The notes under the pieces: model-generated | Told to the model about the DNA's origin: nothing | The model's database searches: none | What the model saw: the letters and a program-made list of their open reading frames with translations, nothing else | Position numbers and translations under genes: made by a program | Shown: positions 33,821 through 40,746 of the stretch, in pieces | How positions within the stretch are numbered: the first letter of the stretch is position 1 | How the letters are laid out: each line of letters opens with the position of its first letter | NCBI RefSeq assembly: GCF_003012705.1 | Contig: NZ_PXYL01000022.1 | Coordinates: forward strand, 1 to 64,000 | Origin: Pseudaminobacter soli (ex Li et al. 2025) | Lineage (GTDB): Bacteria; Pseudomonadota; Alphaproteobacteria; Rhizobiales; Rhizobiaceae | DNA length: 64,000 nt | Reading direction: 5' to 3'

Positions 33821-33867
33821 GCATCATAATCCTTGTGTCGGGGGTTCAAATCCCTCCTCCGCTACCA
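33821..33867 (+). other. Attachment site: 3' end of a tRNA-Met (CAT) gene
   Basis: The 47 bases from GCATCATAATCC to CCGCTACCA equal the anticodon-to-CCA end of an elongator tRNA-Met: anticodon loop with CAT, T arm CGGGGGTTCAAATCCC, acceptor CTCCGC, CCA. No 5' half precedes it, so it is a displaced att copy, not a working tRNA. It is the junction between the tandem prophages: right end of the left one, left end of the right one. Confidence 0.85.
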
Positions 33868-35434
33868 TCGTCCCCCCCCGAACTGCAAAGCGGTGGGACA
33901 AGCCTTCATCAACAAGGCTCGATAGGTAGCCATCCACCTTCAACACCGGCCTTTCTCCGGCACTTGATGGAAACACGGTGACAGAAGTCACCAAGTCACG
34001 AACGCAGCGTCGAACATCGAGCGACAGCATCCCGCCCGATTTGACGGCCGCGTCTAGCTCTTCCAAGCTACGAAGGTACCTGGCAACAAGCGCTGGCTTG
34101 AGAGTTACCACCTTTGGCGGCTCGGGGATCACAGCGAGTTCGTCCGTCAGCCTCTTCTTTTCTTCGCGCAGGGGGGGGAGCTGTTCGGCTGCTTCTTCCT
34201 CGCTGATGACGCCTTTGATCGCAAGTTGCAGGATTCGTTGATATTCCCTCTCGGCCGCGGCCAAGCGCTGGCGGGCCTTCTCTCGCGACACGCCCTGCCC
34301 TGCGTAGAGCTTCTTATGCTCGTCGTTGTAGCACTCGACGTAGAATTCCAGCAGCTTCGGATCATCGAGGCGCGAGCGCAGCCCATCCACGACGGTCGCC
34401 TCTATGTCGTCGAGCACATATGGCCGCGTGTTGTGGCAGGACCTCGCTTCCTTCGCCTTCGTGCACATGATGCGCGTAACCCGGCCCATCTTGTCCTTGA
34501 TCGACATGCCAGCCCCGCAGGCGCCGCACTTCAGCAGGCCAGACAAGATCCGCGCATTCTTCTTCATCGGCTTGTCGCTGGTTGCGCGCACTTTCCGACC
34601 GTTCACCTGGGCGAATATGTCAGCCAGAACGATTCGAAGATGGGGCGCATCTTCTTCCTGCCACTCCGATTGCGGGTTTACCCTCGAAATGCGCTTGCCG
34701 GTGTCGGGGTCTTTGACCATGCGAACACGGTTCCAGACAATTCGCCCGTCATAGATCGGATTCTGCAGCATGCCGTTGGCACGCTTGCGGTTCCCATTGA
34801 TGGTTGATGCCTGCCAAAAGGCGCCGCGTGGCGGTGCGACGTTTTCGGCGTTTAGATCGCCAGCAATTTCCCGCGGCGATTTCCCGGCGGCATAGTCCGC
34901 GAAAATCCTCCGCACGACTTCCGCCTCTTCTTCCACAATGACCAATTCACCGGGTTTCCCCGGCACGGGCGCGTAACCGTAGGCCTTGCCACCAGCGTTC
35001 CGCCCGTCACGCACGACGCCAGCCATGCCGCGTCGGACTTTGTGCGCCAGGTCCTGTAGGTATAGAGCGCCGACCAATCCCCGAATGCCAACCTGCACGA
35101 TATCGGCCTTGCCATCATGCACGGCACGGATCTCGACGCCGATGTGCGTCAAGCGCTTGTAGATCCCGGCTAGGTCCTCCTGATCGCGTGACAGCCGGTC
35201 GAGTGCCTCGACGACAAGGACATCGAACTTGCCGTCACGCGCAGCGTCCATCATTGCAAGAACGCCGTCACGTCCCATTATCGAGGCGCCGGAGCGAGCA
35301 CGGTCGTCAAACTCAGCGACGATGGCCAGGCCCTGCTTTGCGGCAAAGTCGCTGCAAAGCGATACCTGGTCCTCGATCGACCTGTCAGTTTGCAGGTCGC
35401 TCGAGTATCTGGCGTAGATGGCCGCGCGCTTCAT
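33824..35434 (-). CDS. Large serine recombinase (site-specific integrase), 536 aa
   Basis: Resolvase domain ~1-150 with YARYSSDLQTDRSIEDQ (nucleophile Ser9 or Ser10 region), LVVEALDRLSRDQEDLA; recombinase domain ~160-270; zinc-ribbon ~290-345 (CGACGAGM, MCTKAKEARSC); coiled-coil C-terminus. The start at 35434 has GGGAGG eight bases upstream. Its final residues MVAEEGFEPPTQGL are the antisense translation of the tRNA-Met fragment, so the gene runs into att. It should integrate the right prophage. Confidence 0.92.
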   Translation of the reverse strand: MKRAAIYARYSSDLQTDRSIEDQVSLCSDFAAKQGLAIVAEFDDRARSGASIMGRDGVLAMMDAARDGKFDVLVVEALDRLSRDQEDLAGIYKRLTHIGVEIRAVHDGKADIVQVGIRGLVGALYLQDLAHKVRRGMAGVVRDGRNAGGKAYGYAPVPGKPGELVIVEEEAEVVRRIFADYAAGKSPREIAGDLNAENVAPPRGAFWQASTINGNRKRANGMLQNPIYDGRIVWNRVRMVKDPDTGKRISRVNPQSEWQEEDAPHLRIVLADIFAQVNGRKVRATSDKPMKKNARILSGLLKCGACGAGMSIKDKMGRVTRIMCTKAKEARSCHNTRPYVLDDIEATVVDGLRSRLDDPKLLEFYVECYNDEHKKLYAGQGVSREKARQRLAAAEREYQRILQLAIKGVISEEEAAEQLPPLREEKKRLTDELAVIPEPPKVVTLKPALVARYLRSLEELDAAVKSGGMLSLDVRRCVRDLVTSVTVFPSSAGERPVLKVDGYLSSLVDEGLSHRFAVRGGTMVAEEGFEPPTQGL

Positions 35435-35576
35435 CGTCATTGCCTCCCATCTGCCTGGCATAATCATCGCGAGCAGCTTGCCGCGCAAGTACCTCTACGA
35501 GCCGTGCTAGTGCAGGCTCGACGCCGACAGGCGGCGGAATGGTGGATCGAGCAGTTTTCACTGCGCTGCCCTCCAT
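35385..35576 (-). CDS. Small hypothetical protein before the recombinase, 63 aa
   Basis: MEGSAVKTARSTIPPPVG, then a helix ALARLVEVLARQAARDDYAR and an acidic end. It overlaps the recombinase start by 50 bases, so translation may be coupled. Could be a DNA-binding directionality factor, but nothing proves it. Confidence 0.5.
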   Translation of the reverse strand: MEGSAVKTARSTIPPPVGVEPALARLVEVLARQAARDDYARQMGGNDDEARGHLRQILERPAN

Positions 35577-35650
35577 ACAAAGCCGATCCAGATGCCGGCG
35601 ATGCCGACACCCAGGATGGAAGCCAGAAGGAAAAGCTCGGCTGTCGTCAT
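35558..35650 (-). CDS. Small single-pass membrane peptide, 30 aa
   Basis: MTTAELFLLASILGVGIAGI then WIGFVWRAAQ: one membrane helix with a basic end. An earlier in-frame ATG at 35713 would give 51 aa. It overlaps the next gene. Function unknown. Confidence 0.45.
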   Translation of the reverse strand: MTTAELFLLASILGVGIAGIWIGFVWRAAQ

Positions 35651-35709
35651 TGGAGCCCTCGCCGGCCGTGGCCCGCGAAGGTATGCCGTATGGGAGACGC
35701 GAAGCAGCC

Positions 35710-35937
35710 TCATGAGCGCTGCCCTCCCGCCATCCGCATCGGTGCATTGCAGACCGTGGTCGTTTCGACGAGGCGCTCGGACAGGTCGCGGGCGATCCAC
35801 AACAGGCTACCGACCCTATGCATCGTCGCGTCGGAGCCGGGCATCTCGAACACAATATCGGTAATCGTACCGATCAACGCCGCCAGGTGCCCAATCTCGC
35901 TTTCGACGTCATTGAAGTCGTTTGCGGGTGCGCTCAT
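35710..35937 (-). CDS. Hypothetical protein, 75 aa
   Basis: Start at 35937 overlaps the upstream stop as ATGA. Helical, soluble: FNDVESEIGHLAALIGTITD, GSLLWIARDLSERLVET. No family recognised. Part of the leftward early operon of the right prophage. Confidence 0.5.
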   Translation of the reverse strand: MSAPANDFNDVESEIGHLAALIGTITDIVFEMPGSDATMHRVGSLLWIARDLSERLVETTTVCNAPMRMAGGQRS

Positions 35938-36443
35938 GCCGCAGCCCTCCCCAGCCGCTCGACGTCCATGACGAACCTGGCGGCCATCTCGTCGGCCCAA
36001 TCCATTTCGATAAGCTCGTCTTCTCTCCAGATTGCCTCGTCGCGCCGGAGCCCCGCTATGCGAAGCGCCTCGGCCTTCACCGCCAAGCCGGCCAGCGACT
36101 GCGCCGGGGTTCGCATGATAGCTTCAACTAGTTCAATTTCTCGGCCACCTGCCGCATCGCACTCTTCATTGGAGTGGGCGCCCATGCGCTCGGCGATGGG
36201 GAAGCCGTCCGCGAGATCGTCCGACAATGTCTTCCCAAGCCGTGCCAACTCCTCGCGGTAGGCAACCTCGCTCAGCCAGAATTCATGATTGAGCCGATCG
36301 AGATTGGCAGTATTGCGCAGGAACTCGTCACGGAGACGGAAAAGCTCTTCATCAACCGGCGGCAGCGAGGCGGCGGCCGGGACAATCGCGGCAAGACCAC
36401 ACGCGGGGATTGCTGCCAGAATGTTGCGGCGGGTGGTGCTCAT
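35934..36443 (-). CDS. Exported-type protein with twin-arginine-like leader, 169 aa
   Basis: N-terminus MSTTRRNILAAIPACGLAAI followed by VPAAAS resembles a Tat signal (RR-x-I/L with hydrophobic core and AAA cleavage). The rest is highly charged and helical (ELFRLRDEFLRNTANLDRLN). A sibling leader is in 36769-37578. Surprising in a phage early operon; may instead be cytoplasmic. Function unknown. Confidence 0.55.
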   Translation of the reverse strand: MSTTRRNILAAIPACGLAAIVPAAASLPPVDEELFRLRDEFLRNTANLDRLNHEFWLSEVAYREELARLGKTLSDDLADGFPIAERMGAHSNEECDAAGGREIELVEAIMRTPAQSLAGLAVKAEALRIAGLRRDEAIWREDELIEMDWADEMAARFVMDVERLGRAAA

Positions 36444-36772
36444 GGCTTCTCTCCTGCGATGGCTTTGATGTCCGCCACCAAGCTCTTGAGGATGGTGATT
36501 TCGGTTTTTTCGTCGTCCGTGTTCCAGCGATCACGCACGCGCACCTTCACCATCATGCCGGCCAGCGTTGTTGCGCGCATGTTCATGATCTTGTCGAACA
36601 GGCGAGACCCTTCCCGCGTCCGGCGATCCAGCTTCTGATCTGTCTTGTGTATGCGCTTGCGGAGCCGGTCGAGATCTGCCTCGAGCTCTTCAATCCTGTC
36701 GCCAGCTTGTTCCTCTCGATCGCTGTTGGCGTTGAATTTGGCTTCAAGTTTTAGAAGGGCGGCATCGCTCAT
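36440..36772 (-). CDS. Coiled-coil protein, 110 aa
   Basis: MSDAALLKLEAKFNANSDRE, then EELEADLDRLRKRIHKTDQK, a long heptad helix; C-terminus ILKSLVADIKAIAGEKP. Starts by ATGA overlap at 36772 rather than at the upstream frame. Lies between the two Tat-leader genes and could pair with them. No family recognised. Confidence 0.55.
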   Translation of the reverse strand: MSDAALLKLEAKFNANSDREEQAGDRIEELEADLDRLRKRIHKTDQKLDRRTREGSRLFDKIMNMRATTLAGMMVKVRVRDRWNTDDEKTEITILKSLVADIKAIAGEKP

Positions 36773-37578
36773 GACACGCCCCCGGCCGCAACGTTGAGAA
36801 TGTCGCTGGCAAGGCGGCACGGCCATCCGAAGATGCCGTCGTCATCCTTGAGGAGGTAGGTATGCACCTCGCACCAGACTTCGACTGCTTCAGCCTTGAT
36901 CGCTAGGCAAGCCGGAGACTTGGCTTGAACTGCCATGATTTGCTTGCACAGGTGAGTTACTGCCCGGCCCGCAGTCTTAATGCGCGCGTCCGCTGCATGT
37001 ATGCCGGAAGCATCCTTTACGCGCTCGATCGCGGTGTAGTACTCCTCGCCAAGGCGGAGCACGCGCTTTTCTTCGTCGAGCTTTGCAATCCGCTGCAGCC
37101 GCGCCTTTTCGCTGCGGGCCTTCTCGATGTGGCTAGTCCTAAAGTCGATGAACCAACCGAGGTCCTTGATGCTTCGCAGTCGACGAGCATACTTTTCCCC
37201 CGGCCGGATGACTGGACTACCGGCCATATCAACCTCGCGACAGTCGTCCCACTCAGTGCATCCGCGAAGGGTAATTTCTTCCGGTGCCAGCGGCCAAAGG
37301 TGCCGCCACTCGTCGACCAGCCATTCCTTGGCATCCTTCGCGGCGTCCCTCTCGGCCTTGGCATCCCGAAGCTTGCTAACGAGCGCAACGAGTTCGGGAT
37401 TTGCCTGCGGTTCGGCAAGGTGGGTCACCTCGGGGTTGTTGGTCGAAGTCGCTGCCGGTGCAGGGAATGCCACGACAGAGGCCCCTGCGGCGGTTGATGC
37501 GGCAGCGATGCCAGCCAGAAGGCGGCGGCGATTGATCTGAGGCACGCCTTCGGCGGCCGCCTGAACAGTGTTCGGCAT
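36769..37578 (-). CDS. Exported-type protein with twin-arginine-like leader, 269 aa
   Basis: Leader INRRRLLAGIAAASTAAGAS then VVAFPAPA (residues ~15-42), a good Tat-type signal. Mature part is helical and charged with WHHLWPLAP-like aromatic patch (EWRHLWPLAPEEI) and Cys residues in RGCTEWDDCREV and KSPACLA. Unknown function; related in architecture to 35934-36443. Promoter region not obvious in 37579-37639. Confidence 0.55.
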   Translation of the reverse strand: MPNTVQAAAEGVPQINRRRLLAGIAAASTAAGASVVAFPAPAATSTNNPEVTHLAEPQANPELVALVSKLRDAKAERDAAKDAKEWLVDEWRHLWPLAPEEITLRGCTEWDDCREVDMAGSPVIRPGEKYARRLRSIKDLGWFIDFRTSHIEKARSEKARLQRIAKLDEEKRVLRLGEEYYTAIERVKDASGIHAADARIKTAGRAVTHLCKQIMAVQAKSPACLAIKAEAVEVWCEVHTYLLKDDDGIFGWPCRLASDILNVAAGGVS

Positions 37579-37639
37579 TGGTGGTTCTCCAGAGCTAAGG
37601 GGGGCTGGGCGCGCTAGAGCCGGCGCCCGAGGCTGATGG

Positions 37640-37891
37640 TCAGCGCGTAGGCCGCGCCTGATGTTCGAAATAGGCCGTCAGGCTGGGGATGATGTCCGGC
37701 TGATAAATCTTGTCGCCGAACTGCTTCGTGATGGCACGCATCAGCAAGCGGCCCAACTCGATCATCACCTGATGCTCGACACTGAGGCCGGGTGCGCGGC
37801 CAGCGCCGCTGGCGCCGCAGATGGCGCTAACGACGATGCCGAGATCGTCCTTGGACAAACTCGACGGTACCTGTGAGAGAATCGACTGCAT
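37640..37891 (-). CDS. Hypothetical protein, first gene of the leftward operon, 83 aa
   Basis: Soluble, helical (VEHQVMIELGRLLMRAITKQ). GGGAGA precedes the ATG at good spacing. Transcribed from the repressible promoter at 37918-37946, so it is an immediate-early gene of the right prophage; unknown role. Confidence 0.55.
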   Translation of the reverse strand: MQSILSQVPSSLSKDDLGIVVSAICGASGAGRAPGLSVEHQVMIELGRLLMRAITKQFGDKIYQPDIIPSLTAYFEHQARPTR

Positions 37892-37917
37892 GGCTGTCTC
37901 CCGTGGCTACGAGAGGC

Positions 37918-37946
37918 AACCTAACAGGGGATATTTCCCTCGTCAA
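37918..37946 (-). promoter_or_regulatory. Leftward early promoter with operator in its spacer
   Basis: Minus strand TTGACG (37946-37941), 17-base spacer, TAGGTT (37923-37918), upstream of the 37640-37891 gene. The spacer contains the palindrome-like GGGGATATTTCCC (37927-37939). A second operator GGGGGAAATTTCCTCC is at 37954-37969. Confidence 0.65.
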
Positions 37947-37947
37947 C

Positions 37948-38718
37948 TCATTCGGGGGAAATTTCCTCCGCATCGAGCAGGGGAAGGTTCCTTGTAGCTC
38001 GAACAGCTAAAGCCATTACCCAAGCCACGCCCATAGGCTTTGCCCTGTACATATTCAGGCCATCATCGCGATCAAGCTTCTTGCCGAGAACAATCGGATC
38101 TTCGTTCGCCACGCTCGACTTCGTTACAAGCCTGACTTCGTCACCCTCGACCTCTACCAACCTTAAGCTAGTCTCTGCGGCCCGGATTTCGTCTATGCCG
38201 AACCTAACCACCACAAGGCGGCCAGGGACGAGACGGATATCCTTTTTGTGCATCTCCCCATGTGCTGCAGTGATCAAGTCGCCTTCTACCAGGTTGAGAA
38301 GGTCCATGGATCGATCTTTCAGCTTGAAAAGGCTGTATTCCCAGCCAATTAGCCGTAAATCATTGTAAATAAGGTCCCCTTCGGTTGTTCTTCTGGGGTC
38401 ATCCTTTGTCGCCCACAGCGCCTTTCTGTATACACCGGCTTCAAGGTAGTCAGAAAGCTTGGCGTACTTGGGCATATACTCCCAATCAAACGTCGGGCCG
38501 CCATCGGGTTGATCCGACTGGCCAGTGAGATAGGCCATTGTGCAGTCTAGGGGAGTTGTCAGCTTGAGAAGTGTCTCCATCTGAGGACTCTTGGCTCGGC
38601 CTGACAAAATGTCTCTTACCGCTGTTTTGCCTAGACCGGCCTCTGTAGAAGCAGCGGTCGCAGATTTGCCCGTGGCGTTCAAACGCTCACGAATCCGATC
38701 AGGTAGGGACGGTTCCAC
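37948..38718 (-). CDS. CI-like prophage repressor with S24/LexA-type C-domain, 256 aa
   Basis: GTG 38718 has GGAG seven bases upstream; TTG 38724 is an alternative. Residues ~8-65 are an XRE helix-turn-helix (ASTEAGLGKTAVRDILSGRA). Residues ~125-235 resemble an S24 peptidase domain: Ser in LKDRSMDLLNLVEGDLI. The strand that normally carries the catalytic Lys reads AETSLRLVEV, with Leu in its place, so self-cleavage may be lost. Flanking GGGGAA..TTCCCC operators support a repressor role. Confidence 0.82.
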   Translation of the reverse strand: MEPSLPDRIRERLNATGKSATAASTEAGLGKTAVRDILSGRAKSPQMETLLKLTTPLDCTMAYLTGQSDQPDGGPTFDWEYMPKYAKLSDYLEAGVYRKALWATKDDPRRTTEGDLIYNDLRLIGWEYSLFKLKDRSMDLLNLVEGDLITAAHGEMHKKDIRLVPGRLVVVRFGIDEIRAAETSLRLVEVEGDEVRLVTKSSVANEDPIVLGKKLDRDDGLNMYRAKPMGVAWVMALAVRATRNLPLLDAEEISPE

Positions 38719-38772
38719 AGGCAAACTCCGCAGTGAAAGACTACTCGTCCCTAATTACTCCCTTTCCCTTGC

Positions 38773-38801
38773 TTGCGCACGGGGGAAAATTCCCCTACAT
38801 T
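38773..38801 (+). promoter_or_regulatory. Rightward early promoter with operator in its spacer
   Basis: TTGCGC (38773-38778), 17-base spacer, TACATT (38796-38801). The spacer contains GGGGAAAATTCCCC (38782-38795), same class as the operators left of the repressor gene. Predicted start of transcription coincides with the ATG of the next gene. Confidence 0.6.
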
Positions 38802-38807
38802 CGCCGC

Positions 38808-39080
38808 ATGGAAAACGATCTGAGACGTATCCTCCTTGAAACCGCCAGCGCCTGCGCCTCGGCGCAAGGCTGTGCGGTGTCCACGATTGCACGTCGGTGT
38901 CGGAATGATTCCAAGTTCTTTTCACGCATTGCTGACACGGGCCAATCGTTCACCGTCCGCACCTACGACGAGGTGATGGACTGGTTCATGAAAAATTGGC
39001 CGGACGGCAAAGACCGCCCGGTCGAGCTCCTTCGCTGGGCTGCCGAGTATGTCCGCACCTCCAAGCAGGTGCAGCCATGA
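38808..39080 (+). CDS. Cro-position DNA-binding-like protein, 90 aa
   Basis: MENDLRRILLETASACASAQ, then CAVSTIARRCRNDSKFFSRI, looks like a small helix-turn-helix. ATG 38808 is only six bases past the -10 box and has no ribosome site, so the mRNA may be leaderless. The upstream GTG at 38733 is rejected. It is the first rightward gene, where Cro-like regulators occur. Confidence 0.6.
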   Translation: MENDLRRILLETASACASAQGCAVSTIARRCRNDSKFFSRIADTGQSFTVRTYDEVMDWFMKNWPDGKDRPVELLRWAAEYVRTSKQVQP

Positions 39081-39223
39081 CGACCGCCTTCCCCAGTGTC
39101 CGCACCGAGGACGGAACGGTCATCGTTCGCTGTCCTAAAACCGGCCTTGCGGTCTCCGGCCTCACGCAGGCCGGAGCCACAGCCGAGCTTCGCCGCCTGA
39201 TCGCGGCAAGGAGGGTGTCCTGA
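39077..39223 (+). CDS. Small hypothetical protein, 48 aa
   Basis: ATGA overlap with the previous gene. MTTAFPSVRTEDGTVIVRCP followed by GLTQAGATAELRRLIAARRV. Small, basic C-terminus; unknown. Its end carries the AAGGAGG ribosome site of the next gene. Confidence 0.5.
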   Translation: MTTAFPSVRTEDGTVIVRCPKTGLAVSGLTQAGATAELRRLIAARRVS

Positions 39224-39693
39224 GCAAGCGCGAATTTTCCAAGGTGTCGCCGGCGATCTGGCGATCGAAGCGCTTTCTCGGCCTGAAGACCGACCGCGGG
39301 CGCCTTCTACTGTTCTACTACCTGACGTGTCGGCACCAGAACTCGTCGGGCGCCTACAGACTACCGGAGGGCTATGCCGTAGCAGACCTTGGCTGGCCGC
39401 TGGACGAATACCGCGCGGGGCGCTCCGAACTGCTGGGCGCGGGAATGATCCACTACGACGACGAGACTGAAGAAATCTACGTGTCCGGCTGGTTCAAGGC
39501 CTGCCCGCCTATGAACGACAAGCACGCCGCCGGCACCATGTCCCGCATTTCCGAGATCGAAAGCGACGCGCTACGCGAAGTCGTAGAGCTCGAGTTCACA
39601 GCCGTGAACAAGACGCGACTTGTCGACCAGATAAAGCGGAGAGGCCCGGGAAACGCTCACTTCGACGCAAACGGTTTCGATGCCAATCACTAG
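39220..39693 (+). CDS. Phage replication-type protein, 157 aa, probable CTG start
   Basis: CTG 39220 overlaps the previous stop (CTGA) and has AAGGAGG at 39208-39214; it gives an N-terminus (M)SKREFSKVSPAIWRSKRF. The GTG at 39244 has no ribosome site. The protein has a winged-helix-like part (RLLLFYYLTCRHQNSSGAYR, GYAVADLGWPLDEYRAGRSE) as in phage DnaT/replication initiators, and a short C-terminus. It may recruit host replication proteins. Confidence 0.55.
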   Translation: MSKREFSKVSPAIWRSKRFLGLKTDRGRLLLFYYLTCRHQNSSGAYRLPEGYAVADLGWPLDEYRAGRSELLGAGMIHYDDETEEIYVSGWFKACPPMNDKHAAGTMSRISEIESDALREVVELEFTAVNKTRLVDQIKRRGPGNAHFDANGFDANH

Positions 39694-39730
39694 AGTAGGG
39701 AAACGGTATGCAGACCCTATCGATATATAA

Positions 39731-39812
39731 GACACAGACACAGACGCAGACCGGAGAGGCAGACCACAGACGCAGACGCCAGACCGGAGAGCGAGACGCA
39801 GACTGCAGACAC
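39731..39812 (+). repeat. Degenerate CAGAC-rich direct repeats
   Basis: After the replication-type gene, two related units (CAGACGCAGACCGGAGAG and CAGACGCCAGACCGGAGAG) and many further CAGAC words occur in about 80 bases. No gene is in 39694-39865. Possible iterons of a replication origin or a decayed coding end. Confidence 0.5.
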
Positions 39813-39865
39813 CCCCTTCATAAGCCTCTTAGCTCTACGTTCCGCACGAGCGCGCGAGGTGGCGA

Positions 39866-40285
39866 ATGACCGCTCTCGTCCCCATTGAGGCTGGCCAGTA
39901 TGTGCTGACCTACGTCGATCACTTCTATCCGGGCGACGGCGATATGGCGGGTGCCCTGGAATACCTCGTCCACGGCGGATCTGGCTGGGACTGCATACGC
40001 AAGGCCGAAGACCAGTTCGAAGTAATGCAGGTCGAGCGCGTCATGGCCAAGACCTATCTGGCGCAAGGCGGCCGGCGCTGTCGCAACCTGGTGGTTGCCG
40101 CGGCGAGTACGTCCGGCGAGATGCTGGCACTTCGTGACAAGCTATTCGCCATTGGATTCGCCGCCGATCGTGCGATTGCGGAGGAGAAGGCGCGTCTCAT
40201 CGCCGACTTTGCCGTCAAAACCAGAATGGATGCCTTAGCCAAAGTTCATGAGGCCTTGCCGCACATCTTCGGGAGGCGGGGATGA
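39866..40285 (+). CDS. Hypothetical early protein, 139 aa, paralogue of 30301-30726
   Basis: Roughly 85% identical by eye to the left prophage's 30301-30726 product. Soluble, helical, with strictly shared ends (EAGQYVLTY; LAKVHEALPHIFGR). The next gene overlaps by four bases. Conserved in both prophages, so probably a general early function. Confidence 0.75.
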   Translation: MTALVPIEAGQYVLTYVDHFYPGDGDMAGALEYLVHGGSGWDCIRKAEDQFEVMQVERVMAKTYLAQGGRRCRNLVVAAASTSGEMLALRDKLFAIGFAADRAIAEEKARLIADFAVKTRMDALAKVHEALPHIFGRRG

Positions 40286-40746
40286 CCAACGTCATTGCGT
40301 TTCAGCCGAGGCCAGCGCCCATCGGCGCCACTGACCTTGTGTCCAGCTTGAAGTACCAGCGCGATGCTTCCGGATCGGCGAGGAAGGCCGTGGCCGGCGC
40401 TAGGTCGCTCGATACCTGCCTTCGTTACTATGCCGAATGGCTCCGCCGCTACTACGGCGTCAACGGTGCTGTGAGCAGCGCCTGGCTGGCACTCGACAAG
40501 CAAGTCCGAGTTCACGGCGATGATCTAGACAACGACCGGCTCGACGAGATCGTTGATCACCTAGCCAACGTCGAGAAGCACGTTAAGGGGCCTCTGCCCT
40601 GGCTGTCACTGCCAAACTTCGCAGAATTCAAAGCCGTCGCCGTGAACTCATTGGACCAAGTGACCCGCGAGATCGACGGCTCGATAGCCGTCGCCAGCGC
40701 GATCGGCAAGCCCGCCCACCATCAGAATCCGAGAGGTGCAGCATGA
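40282..40746 (+). CDS. Hypothetical early protein, 154 aa
   Basis: Begins MTNVIAFQPRPAPIGATDLV. Central region SLDTCLRYYAEWLRRYYGVN, then LDEIVDHLANVEKHVKGPLP. Helical, unknown function. ATGA overlap on both sides keeps it in the early operon. Confidence 0.55.
   Translation: MTNVIAFQPRPAPIGATDLVSSLKYQRDASGSARKAVAGARSLDTCLRYYAEWLRRYYGVNGAVSSAWLALDKQVRVHGDDLDNDRLDEIVDHLANVEKHVKGPLPWLSLPNFAEFKAVAVNSLDQVTREIDGSIAVASAIGKPAHHQNPRGAA

Noticed and set aside
33781-33867. Complete tRNA-Met gene
   Set aside because: Only the 3' part is present; the bases before it form the integrase terminator hairpin, not a D arm.
39731-39812. CRISPR-like array from CAGAC repeats
   Set aside because: Repeats are too short and irregular, no unique spacers of even length, no cas genes.
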